Shown here: piece after piece, positions 14,131 through 21,044 of the stretch
Layout of the letters: each line of letters begins with the position of its first letter
Position numbering within the stretch: position 1 is the first letter of the stretch
Origin: a virus
DNA: 21,044 nucleotides
IMG/VR virus record: IMGVR_UViG_3300032116_001539
Span: 1-21,044 of that record
Strand: one strand, 5' to 3'
Position numbers and translations under genes: made by a program
Notes under the pieces: model-generated
What the model was told of the DNA's origin: nothing
Databases searched by the model: none
The model's input: the letters and a program-made list of their open reading frames with translations, nothing else

Positions 14131-15211
14131 AGATATCTGAAATAACGAAAAGAGATCTGATTCCGGAGGGAAAACTTATGTCCGCTGTGACCTCCTCACC
14201 ACACCGCGGACAAACTTGGCTAACTTCTAATATTGTTCCTATTCTTATTAAATTCGAAAGCTCAAAATATAAACTAAACTCCTCTTTAGTCCAATAATCA
14301 GATTCTCTCATTTTATTCAATATATTGTCATCAGTTAATCCTCTCCATTCTTTTATAATAAATGGAGCAATTTTTATAAATCCTTCATCAACCTCAATTG
14401 ACCTGCTCTTACAATAAAGTATAAATTTAGTTAGAATCTCATTAATCCCTATACTCGGTACACTCATTTCAATTTTCCTTCCAATTTTCGGAACATCAAA
14501 TATGAATGACCTCGTTGATTGGTTATAATATTTTAATATTTTATCCTCAATAGAATAAGAGTTTAAAACCCCGGTTCTAAGTTCAATACCATTTCCAAAA
14601 GGACAATCATCAAGGGATTTACATTTTTTATTAGGTATTAATATTATTGAATTCTCCCCACTAACAAAAGTTAAATCCCTTATAGCCATAATAACAAAAA
14701 ATCTATCCTCCTGCTTTAGATCCTTGTAAGAAACCACACCCTCATTTGGATATTCCATTCTCATGCACCTATCTAAAACATACGAAAGCTTTTCCTCAAG
14801 ATCTAATCTATCCGCATCATCTATAGTTGAGAAATATCTAATTTCCTTTACTTCAGCTGGTCTTATAGCTATTTTTGTTCCTACTGGATAAAACATTCCT
14901 TTAGATGGCATGATTGAAACCGGAAGATTTTTCCAACCTATATCAGAAGTTTTATTTTCGTTTAATGTCGATGCTTTTCCGAGAGAATTTGTTTTTATAT
15001 CCTCCTTTGATTCTATCTCCGCCTCAATTTTATTTATAATGGGATCTTCCTTTAATTTTTTATTCTCGGTTTCATCCAAGTTTAATTGATTATTTTGAGG
15101 TGTATTTTCATTCTCAATTTTATCCTCAGAATTCACAAGATCCGGATTATCATATTCAAATCCGCTTTCGATTTCTTTTCTTCTTAATATTTCCTCTGGT
15201 GAAATGTCCAT
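14108..15211 (-). CDS. T4 gp26-like baseplate hub/tail assembly protein
   Basis: A 367-residue protein resembling the T4 baseplate protein family (gp26), involved in building the baseplate hub or chaperoning the tail. Residues 1-95 are charged, Asn/Glu-rich and probably disordered. The domain starts near LPVSIMPSKGMFYPVGTKI and continues with the helical, Tyr/Arg-rich section EEKLSYVLDRCMRM...DLKQEDRFFVIMAIRDLTF typical of this family. Four cysteines could bind zinc: C197 and C203 (CKSLDDC) and C334 and C337 (CPRCGEE). It is preceded by an imperfect GATATATA element 19 bases from the ATG and by the terminator of the tube genes, so it heads its own unit. A small ORF overlaps its end. The family call rests on remembered patterns, not a search. 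Confidence 0.7.
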   Translation of the reverse strand: MDISPEEILRRKEIESGFEYDNPDLVNSEDKIENENTPQNNQLNLDETENKKLKEDPIINKIEAEIESKEDIKTNSLGKASTLNENKTSDIGWKNLPVSIMPSKGMFYPVGTKIAIRPAEVKEIRYFSTIDDADRLDLEEKLSYVLDRCMRMEYPNEGVVSYKDLKQEDRFFVIMAIRDLTFVSGENSIILIPNKKCKSLDDCPFGNGIELRTGVLNSYSIEDKILKYYNQSTRSFIFDVPKIGRKIEMSVPSIGINEILTKFILYCKSRSIEVDEGFIKIAPFIIKEWRGLTDDNILNKMRESDYWTKEEFSLYFELSNLIRIGTILEVSQVCPRCGEEVTADISFPSGIRSLFVISDIFGELLGN

Positions 15212-15229
15212 AATAGATATTTTTTATAG

Positions 15230-15237
15230 TATATAAC
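15230..15237 (-). promoter_or_regulatory. Imperfect late promoter element (GTTATATA) for the gp26-like gene
   Basis: The minus strand reads GAGTTATATACTATAAA, one mismatch from GATATATA, and the 3' end of the octamer is 19 bases before the ATG at 15211. The spacing and the terminator just upstream match the perfect copies. Confidence 0.45.
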
Positions 15238-15244
15238 TCAAAAC

Positions 15245-15268
15245 AAAAAAAGAGGCCAAAATGGCCTC
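15245..15268 (-). terminator. Rho-independent terminator after the tube genes
   Basis: Perfect GC-rich arms GAGGCCA (15252-15258) and TGGCCTC (15262-15268) with a three-base loop, followed on the minus strand by a run of seven T. It lies 27 bases beyond the stop of the second tube gene. Confidence 0.92.
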
Positions 15269-15294
15269 AAAAATATAATTTATAATTGAAATTA

Positions 15295-15870
15295 TTAAAT
15301 AAATAAATCTTCCCAGTAATCGCATACCCATGATGTGGATATTGTGTAGATAGCAGGAGTTTCATAATCAAGATCCATTGCATTAATAGGTTCACTTATG
15401 AAACATGATGGGATTCTTATTCTTCTAAATACATCACCTCTTTTGTTGAATACTGAAATAAGCATTGAACCAACATAATCAACCTTTAATCCCATTGCTC
15501 CTGTTAGAGGGTTATAAATAAGGTCGGACCATTGTCTTAATATTTTATAAACAGTCATTGAATTTGTATCACTAAGGTTTACTTCAAATTCCATGGATAA
15601 GTTCATGTCACTTGTTGAAGGTTCTCCACCAGCATATCTCCTTGTTGCAAATTTATAGTTTTGTTCAACCGCCTGTGCTGGTGCAATATCTACAGCCATA
15701 CCAGTTATTGATTTGACCTGCTGTGACAATACACTTTCCCCGTTGAATGTGATATTAGCATCAACTATCCCCGGAGGAGGAGTAATCAAAACCTGAAATT
15801 GATTTAAGAAAACCGGCTCATAATTATTTATACCGGCTAATGAATTAGTAAAATGAGGTAAACCTGCCAT
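15295..15870 (-). CDS. Tail tube protein, T4 gp19-like (second tandem copy)
   Basis: A 191-residue protein of the contractile-tail tube family, which stacks as hexameric rings to form the inner tube inside the sheath. It shares long stretches with the preceding gene: MAGL-x-H-x-x-NSL at the N-terminus, NYEPVFLNQFQV, YKFATRRYAGGEPS, and the hallmark LRQWSDLIYNPLTGAMGLK near residue 115, followed by DYVG and a C-terminal DYWEDLFI. It carries an insertion of several residues around 33-60 relative to its twin. The 17-base gap from the previous stop has no promoter, so the two are co-transcribed. One copy may be the main tube protein and the other a tube variant or terminator-type protein; sequence alone does not say which. 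Confidence 0.88.
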   Translation of the reverse strand: MAGLPHFTNSLAGINNYEPVFLNQFQVLITPPPGIVDANITFNGESVLSQQVKSITGMAVDIAPAQAVEQNYKFATRRYAGGEPSTSDMNLSMEFEVNLSDTNSMTVYKILRQWSDLIYNPLTGAMGLKVDYVGSMLISVFNKRGDVFRRIRIPSCFISEPINAMDLDYETPAIYTISTSWVCDYWEDLFI

Positions 15871-15887
15871 TTTTAATAAAAATTATT

Positions 15888-16442
15888 TTATAGGAATAAA
15901 TCTTCCCAGTAATCTACCGCCCAAACTAGGTCATCTATTTTGTATATGTCGGTTGATGTGTAATTGAGATTCATTGGAGATATTGGTTTTGTAAGGAAAG
16001 TATCTCTACATGTTATCCTTCTATAAACATCCCCCGCTTTATTGAATATGTTAATTACAATAGTTCCAACATAATCGTTCTTTAGTCCCATTGCTCCAGT
16101 TAATGGATTATAAATAAGATCCGACCACTGTCTTAATGTTTTAAAAACGTACATTGAATTATCGTCATTTAAGTTGACATTAAAACTTATACTTACATCC
16201 ATGTATGTATTTTCAGGTTTTGCCCCAGCATAATTTCTTTTAGCAAATTTATACTTCTGCGTAACTGGTCCTGCAACCTTGTCTAATGCTAAACCTGATA
16301 ATTTAGTTACATGCTGTAACAATATAGGTCCACCTGCTACAGCTGCCGGTGGTATGATTGTAACCTCGAATTGATTCAAATAAACAGGTTCAAATCTGTT
16401 TATCGACGAGAGTGAATTTTGATAGTGTGATAATCCTGCCAT
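15888..16442 (-). CDS. Tail tube protein, T4 gp19-like (first tandem copy)
   Basis: A 184-residue tube protein (T4 gp19 is of similar size, about 163 residues). Recognisable blocks are FEPVYLNQFEVTIIPP near residue 18, QKYKFAKRNYAG, MDVSISFNVNLNDDNSM, the strongly conserved LRQWSDLIYNPLTGAMGLK, and the ending AVDYWEDLFL. It stands directly after the sheath gene, as gp19 follows gp18 in T4. It has its own terminator-promoter junction upstream: the hairpin at 16502-16538 and then a GATATATA element 32 bases before the ATG. It should be produced at high level, together with its paralogue. Confidence 0.9.
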   Translation of the reverse strand: MAGLSHYQNSLSSINRFEPVYLNQFEVTIIPPAAVAGGPILLQHVTKLSGLALDKVAGPVTQKYKFAKRNYAGAKPENTYMDVSISFNVNLNDDNSMYVFKTLRQWSDLIYNPLTGAMGLKNDYVGTIVINIFNKAGDVYRRITCRDTFLTKPISPMNLNYTSTDIYKIDDLVWAVDYWEDLFL

Positions 16443-16473
16443 GATTTATAATCCTATTGAATCTATTTTTCTA

Positions 16474-16481
16474 TATATATC
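16474..16481 (-). promoter_or_regulatory. Candidate phage late promoter (GATATATA) for the tube genes
   Basis: The minus strand reads TTTGATATATATAG, with the motif's 3' end 32 bases before the ATG at 16442. It lies between the sheath terminator and the first tube gene. Confidence 0.63.
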
Positions 16482-16501
16482 AAAAAATATTATAAAAAGA
16501 A

Positions 16502-16538
16502 AATGAAAAAAGCCTAGATCTACTAGGCTTTTTTCATT
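16502..16538 (-). terminator. Long bidirectional terminator after the sheath gene
   Basis: Near-perfect inverted repeat: AATGAAAAAAGCCTAG (16502-16517) pairs with CTAGGCTTTTTTCATT (16523-16538) around a five-base loop. The GC-rich top and A/T base give a classical terminator in either direction. It starts 14 bases after the sheath stop on the transcribed strand. Confidence 0.93.
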
Positions 16539-16551
16539 TAAAGTACAAGGA

Positions 16552-19500
16552 TTATACAAACTGTATAAATCCTCCAGCAGCTATTCCTCCTGTTCTAGTT
16601 ACTGTTATTCTATTTATGAACTTCTGGATACCACGTGCAGGTTCAATGATAATATCTATGATTCCCATATTCATATCTATAATGGCTGGGGTATTATTAG
16701 AAGAATCCATAATTGTTTGATAAGCATAAATACCACCACCGGCTCTAACACCATCTAGATAATTATCAACTAGAGTTTTTATTTCAAGTCTTATACTATC
16801 CTCGTTGAAATCAAATAGATAGTTTGAAAGAATCTCCTGGACATCACCTTCTATAGAAATCAATAAATCTCTAACGTGAACAAGGTTAAATGCAGAATTA
16901 ACTTGCTGATAAGCAGTTTGATTACCGAATATTACCACTCCAATTCCTTTTTTTCTGATAATTGGATTTATTCCAAATGGCTCAAGATTTCCTCTATCCT
17001 CATCGGTATAGTTGTATTCAACACCAACTATATTTCCTCCCGAAATTATTCCTCTCTTGGTACCAGCTACTATTGCATATGGTTGTCCAGCTGCGAATTT
17101 TCTAATGAAATTATTAGAAACAAATGAGGCAGGAGGAACATTAACGTTTCTATTTCCATCCCTTACTATGATGTATGGTGAATAGAATGCACAGAACTTA
17201 GATCCGTCTTCCTCATTAGGTAAACTGAAGGTATAGGTTGGATTAAGAGATAGGTTACCCCCATCAACAATATATCTAGTTTGTAAAAGAGGGAACGGGT
17301 TAACAGCTGTAGGTTCATCAGTAAATCTTGGATCCGTACTCGCTCTGAATTGAGCAATAGATGGAGCATTTATAATAGCAAGAGCTTGTTGTCTTAATTT
17401 TGCTAATCTACTGTATTGATTCTTACTATTAGGAAGAATTTGACCATTAAACGTATCAACAATATATCTAAATGAAATAACATCCTTCGAAGCAAGGGTT
17501 TTAGCTATATTTGTTTCAAACATAACATCCAGAATATCACCAACTCTAGCATCAGATCCATTAGGCCTGTGTGATTCCCTCATTATAAATCCTTGGAAAT
17601 ATGTAAAATCAAAGGAGTTTGTAAATTGAGGAATAGATTTAAATTTCTGTACTCTCTCCGTATTATTCTCACCAGAATAATATAAAACCGGTCTGGCTGT
17701 TGTTACTCTATAAATGCCAAATGTTGAAGTTGACGAAACTGCAGTAATTTTAGCAAGTCTATTTTGTCTATTTCCAACTAGTGGTTCACAAATATCAAGA
17801 TCAGTAGAAACAACATAATCACCAACAGCAAGTGGAGATGTTCCAGCTGATGTTATATTGACTAAAAATGTTGTAACATCAATTCTAGTTGCATCAATAT
17901 ATTCATTGATTGAACCTATCTCTGAGATTATATTTATTTTCTGAGCAGATACAGGAAGACCTATATTATTAGAAGCATATGAGGTTCCAAAATTAGCAAT
18001 ATCCAAAAGAGTTTGGCTGTCATCAGCTGCCGGATCCGAATATGCACGTCCATAAGAAAGATTGAATCCATCTCTATCAACTAGATTTTGGAAACCAACA
18101 TATTGTTGACCAGGAGTTCCTGTTGGGGTTATCCAAATCTGATCACCAATAGCTAATTCGTTGAATTTTATATCCTGATAAAAATCTGATGAATTGTATC
18201 CTATTAATGAGAGTGTATATCCTGTTGGAGCATTAGGTCCAGTTCCACCATCAGGTGATTGAACGGAGACCCTATCGAAATAATCGGACTCACCAAATTG
18301 ATATGCATCATTCCAATATGCCTGATTACTACCAGATGCTCCCGTATTATATGTTGAGAGATTATATGTTGGGGCAACAGTTACACCCTGACTTCTATAC
18401 AAATTAATATCAAGAGGGTGTGACCAATAGATTCTCAATTCTCCACTAACTTCCTTAGTTCCAACAATTTTAAGTTTGACAAGATCTGTTTCATTAAATT
18501 GGGAGATAGTACCTCCAGAAAGACCCGCAACACCTTGTACAACACCAAGTAAAAACTTCTGATCATCAGAAGAATTAACTTCCAGGAATGATTTCAATTC
18601 GGCTTTTTGAATAGCATTACTAAAATCACCCTGAGAACCACCGGTTAATCCGCTGGTTTGCAAATAGTGATATCCATTATCAAATAATTGAGAATTATAA
18701 GTTTCAAATGACGTGTAATGAACACCTGCTGTTGTTCCGGTTATAGTGTAGAGTGTTCCAACTGATATTCCAGTAGCATAAACAGTTGCTCCAGTTGGAC
18801 TGACAAATCCACTTGCTCCTGTTATACCAACAACTTTTTGGGTGTAGAGATAATCTGCTGATAGTGCCTGATCATAACTAAGGAAATTAATTCTTGGACT
18901 AGCGAGGTCTTTATCCCCGGTTAATTCATCAATAAGGTGATTTCCAACTAAATCAATCTTAGAAGGATTGTTACAGATATCATCGAATGCCTGTTCGTCT
19001 ATAGCACAGAATAATCCAGTAGAAGCAGTTTGATTATTTATAAGAGTTTGTATATATTGATTTACCCCATTTAGATCTACAAAATTTGGAATTATAGATC
19101 CAGTTTCCGACGTAACTATCGATACATTGGCATTAGCAAGGAAGTCATCTATTCTACTTTTAATAAATCCATTATTAGTGAAATATGTGTTCCATAATGG
19201 ATCTAGAGACAAGGCCTGATAATTAGTCCAATCACCATATACTGCAATAACATCCACGAAGTAATCGGAAATATAATCATAAGGATGCATAAATGAGGGA
19301 ACATTATTTGCTCCGTACCAATCAATTGCGAAAATATCAAATCCGGTTAAAGGAGTCGATGAATCGGTGGACTTTCTTATAATAACACTCATTGGGGATT
19401 TTCCAAGATTTGTCAAATTAAAAAGCTTTCCTTGATCAGCAACACTCAAAGTTGCTAGGAAATAATCAGGGTCTGCAAACCAAAATCTCTCCTTGTTATA

Positions 19501-19902
19501 AAAAGAAGAATAAAGTTTACTTGTTAGTACCCCATTTAATTCCTCGGTGTCTACAGAATAAGATCTATAATTTACCACATCAGGAGTTGCAGAATCCAGA
19601 TCATCATTAAGCTTCAAAAGGTTTAATGCAAATACAGGACCAGCATTCAAGCAAGTGAGTATAGATCTGTGGAAAAAAGAACCCTTATTTTCTAAAGACG
19701 TGTCTATATCACCAAATATAGATAACATTGTGGTAATATCTGGTATATAAACCGGAGTATTAAAAGGACCCTTATTAGAGAAACCAACCACCAATCTTAA
19801 TGTTTGTGATGTTAGGATGACGTTTTGGGAAGCGTCAAATTCAAGTGTATAGACACCGGAAGCTCTAAATTGGGAATAGTCTATTTTTACCTTGTTTGCC
19901 AT
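16552..19902 (-). CDS. Contractile tail sheath protein, T4 gp18-like, enlarged
   Basis: An 1116-residue sheath protein that forms the contractile outer tube driving DNA injection. The N-terminus (residues about 4-60, ending TLRLVVGFSNKGPFNTPVYI) is the usual handshake-arm and first-strand region. The C-terminal third has the family's diagnostic core: IGVVIFGNQTAYQQ, VRDLLISIEGDVQEIL, then LVDNYLDGVRAGGGIYAYQTIMD and GIIDIIIEPARGIQKFINRI. T4 gp18 has 659 residues; most of the excess is in a central Thr/Ser/Gly-rich region (about 330-760), probably protruding surface domains. It follows the terminase gene with a 74-base gap holding a GATATATA element, and ends in a strong terminator. Confidence 0.94.
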   Translation of the reverse strand: MANKVKIDYSQFRASGVYTLEFDASQNVILTSQTLRLVVGFSNKGPFNTPVYIPDITTMLSIFGDIDTSLENKGSFFHRSILTCLNAGPVFALNLLKLNDDLDSATPDVVNYRSYSVDTEELNGVLTSKLYSSFYNKERFWFADPDYFLATLSVADQGKLFNLTNLGKSPMSVIIRKSTDSSTPLTGFDIFAIDWYGANNVPSFMHPYDYISDYFVDVIAVYGDWTNYQALSLDPLWNTYFTNNGFIKSRIDDFLANANVSIVTSETGSIIPNFVDLNGVNQYIQTLINNQTASTGLFCAIDEQAFDDICNNPSKIDLVGNHLIDELTGDKDLASPRINFLSYDQALSADYLYTQKVVGITGASGFVSPTGATVYATGISVGTLYTITGTTAGVHYTSFETYNSQLFDNGYHYLQTSGLTGGSQGDFSNAIQKAELKSFLEVNSSDDQKFLLGVVQGVAGLSGGTISQFNETDLVKLKIVGTKEVSGELRIYWSHPLDINLYRSQGVTVAPTYNLSTYNTGASGSNQAYWNDAYQFGESDYFDRVSVQSPDGGTGPNAPTGYTLSLIGYNSSDFYQDIKFNELAIGDQIWITPTGTPGQQYVGFQNLVDRDGFNLSYGRAYSDPAADDSQTLLDIANFGTSYASNNIGLPVSAQKINIISEIGSINEYIDATRIDVTTFLVNITSAGTSPLAVGDYVVSTDLDICEPLVGNRQNRLAKITAVSSTSTFGIYRVTTARPVLYYSGENNTERVQKFKSIPQFTNSFDFTYFQGFIMRESHRPNGSDARVGDILDVMFETNIAKTLASKDVISFRYIVDTFNGQILPNSKNQYSRLAKLRQQALAIINAPSIAQFRASTDPRFTDEPTAVNPFPLLQTRYIVDGGNLSLNPTYTFSLPNEEDGSKFCAFYSPYIIVRDGNRNVNVPPASFVSNNFIRKFAAGQPYAIVAGTKRGIISGGNIVGVEYNYTDEDRGNLEPFGINPIIRKKGIGVVIFGNQTAYQQVNSAFNLVHVRDLLISIEGDVQEILSNYLFDFNEDSIRLEIKTLVDNYLDGVRAGGGIYAYQTIMDSSNNTPAIIDMNMGIIDIIIEPARGIQKFINRITVTRTGGIAAGGFIQFV

Positions 19903-19930
19903 TATTTTTAAAATATTTTTACTTCAAGTC

Positions 19931-19938
19931 TATATATC
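19931..19938 (-). promoter_or_regulatory. Candidate phage late promoter (GATATATA) for the sheath gene
   Basis: The minus strand reads TGTGATATATAGACTTG, with the motif's 3' end 29 bases before the ATG at 19902. No terminator hairpin is visible between it and the terminase stop at 19977, so the sheath may also receive read-through from the terminase unit. Confidence 0.63.
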
Positions 19939-19976
19939 ACAAAATTAGATTGATTTATTGGAGATTATTTTCTTTA

Positions 19977-21044
19977 CTACATCAAGGAATTAAAACTCCC
20001 GTAAGATTTACCATCTTTGGTTGTTGGACCCTTCCTTGATTCATCTTCAAAAACATTATTGCCCTCTATTTTTCTGATAATGATCGATTTATAGTCATTT
20101 TCATCCATCTCATCAAAAAGATCACCGACGATCTGGCCAAAGTCATATCCATCCATCAATCCAGAAAGATTCACCAGGGTCATTGCAACATCATCGTGTC
20201 CAGTTTGACTTGAATAAGTTCCTCTTGAATTAAGACCAAATGTGAAAAGTTCTGGGATGGTCCATTTTTTTTCATTTACAATAACCTTATATTCCCTAAC
20301 AAGACTTCTAAGCATTTCACAATATTTCATCTTGTTTTTTTCATTATATTTGATTCCAGGATTTAGGTTTCTTGCAGCTTCCGTGTGCTTTGTAAAAAGA
20401 AACATCTCATCAAAGAATTCATCCCTCGAAGATAATTTATCGTAAAGAAGCTCTCCCTTATAGTTCATCTCAAGCGCTATTTTAACCCTATCGACTCCAA
20501 ATACATTCTCACAAAGAATCGTTATAAATTTTATAACGTCCTCTAATTTCATCTCGTTATCTCTTAATATCCCCACTTGGATGAGACCGAAAAAATCAGA
20601 TTCATCCTCAAATTCATCAATCCTTTCTATAATTTGTTTTGGTAATGGTGAAACCTTGAATATATTAATTACTGTGAAATCACCTTTATTTCCACCACTA
20701 AGATCTATCGAAATAACAAACTTCTTTCCGATTTCATTAGATGAATCAAGATCAAATTTAGGATGCCAAATAAGATTTTCATAATTGACATTTCCGTAAT
20801 GAAGCTCACTTATTTCTCTCCAAACATATTCCACCTCATTTGCTCTTATTCTTCTTAACTCTTCGGATCCTAAAAGCAAACTCGAGGAACTTAAAAATTG
20901 ATTTCCATACTCCTGATTAAATAGTTCCTCACTTCCTAAGTTTCCTATCTCTCTCTGCTTCCACTCTTCATCCCTTCCCGGAACCTGCCACCAATCAACT
21001 CTTATTGGATTAAAACTATTTTCACCCTTTAGTGCACCTTGGTA
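19977..21044 (-). CDS. Terminase large subunit, T4 gp17-like, C-terminal part (5' end outside the window)
   Basis: The open frame runs to the right edge, giving 355 visible residues; the apparent start at 20879 is only an internal TTG codon. It begins YQGALKGENSFNPIRV, passing through WWQVPGRDEEW and LFNQEYGNQFL, which is the linker after the ATPase domain in gp17-type terminases. The RNase H/RuvC-like nuclease follows: ISIDLSGGNKGDFTVI (first Asp, visible residue about 114), ALEMNYKGELLYDKL (acidic plus Asn), and GHDDVAMTLVNL (last catalytic Asp). This domain cuts concatemeric DNA into headfuls. The ATPase with Walker motifs must lie to the right. The C-terminal tail after the nuclease is charged. 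The gene order to sheath and tube matches T4 17-18-19. Confidence 0.93.
   Translation of the reverse strand, partial: YQGALKGENSFNPIRVDWWQVPGRDEEWKQREIGNLGSEELFNQEYGNQFLSSSSLLLGSEELRRIRANEVEYVWREISELHYGNVNYENLIWHPKFDLDSSNEIGKKFVISIDLSGGNKGDFTVINIFKVSPLPKQIIERIDEFEDESDFFGLIQVGILRDNEMKLEDVIKFITILCENVFGVDRVKIALEMNYKGELLYDKLSSRDEFFDEMFLFTKHTEAARNLNPGIKYNEKNKMKYCEMLRSLVREYKVIVNEKKWTIPELFTFGLNSRGTYSSQTGHDDVAMTLVNLSGLMDGYDFGQIVGDLFDEMDENDYKSIIIRKIEGNNVFEDESRKGPTTKDGKSYGSFNSLM

Noticed and set aside
17166-17369. Minus-strand frame of 67 codons inside the sheath gene
   Set aside because: It lies wholly within the sheath coding region in another frame and shows no independent start context or recognisable protein.
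1-21044. tRNA genes, insertion sequences, attachment sites, CRISPR arrays
   Set aside because: I looked for cloverleaf-like runs, transposase motifs, terminal inverted repeats and regularly spaced repeats and saw none that hold up; gaps between genes are short and accounted for by promoters and terminators.

Overview
The window is a compact, AT-rich stretch of a tailed-phage (or prophage) genome of the T4-like, contractile-tail kind. Every gene I accept lies on the minus strand, so transcription runs from right to left. The recognisable proteins are a terminase large subunit (gp17-like), tail sheath (gp18-like), two tail tube proteins (gp19-like), a gp26-like baseplate/tail-assembly protein, a tape-measure-like protein, a gp55-like late sigma factor, a gp4-like head-completion nuclease and two portal proteins (gp20-like). 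The order 17-18-19-...-20 follows the T4 morphogenesis block. Starts lack Shine-Dalgarno sequences and have A/T-rich leaders, and two leaders contain TATATTTG, which fits the Bacteroidetes -7 element TAnnTTTG. The host is therefore probably a Bacteroidetes (flavobacterial-type) bacterium; this is inference.

Layout in transcription order: terminase C-terminal part (21044-19977, cut by the window edge); sheath (19902-16552); two tube paralogues (16442-15295); gp26-like protein, a small overlapping ORF and a tape-measure-like protein (15211-12370); a non-structural island of dCMP deaminase, ECF-type sigma factor, membrane-anchored protein, PD-(D/E)XK nuclease and an unknown protein (12305-9315); a coiled-coil membrane protein, a four-helix membrane protein and two paralogous probable structural proteins (9223-7013); a large repeat-bearing protein that probably continues through a -1 frameshift (6929-4315); gp55-like sigma, gp4-like nuclease and two tandem portal genes (4221-119); and the first codons of another gene (37-1).

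Regulation is unusually readable. The octamer GATATATA occurs five times, always on the minus strand, always in a gap and always 20-32 bases before a start codon. A one-mismatch copy precedes the gp26-like gene. Several of these units end in strong hairpin-plus-U-tract terminators (at 92-120, 4276-4316, 9267-9300, 15245-15268 and 16502-16538). With a gp55-like sigma factor encoded in the same window, GATATATA is a good candidate for this phage's late promoter. The island with the deaminase and the second sigma factor instead begins at a host-like TATATTTG element, which suggests earlier expression.

The most notable observations are a canonical slippery site A AAA AAC directly followed by TAG in the 815-residue protein, with a 56-codon -1-frame extension that carries the same repeat motif and ends at a terminator; two full-length portal genes in tandem; two further tandem duplications of virion-type genes; a short gp55 homologue without the region that holds the clamp-binding tail; and two different sigma factors in one phage region.
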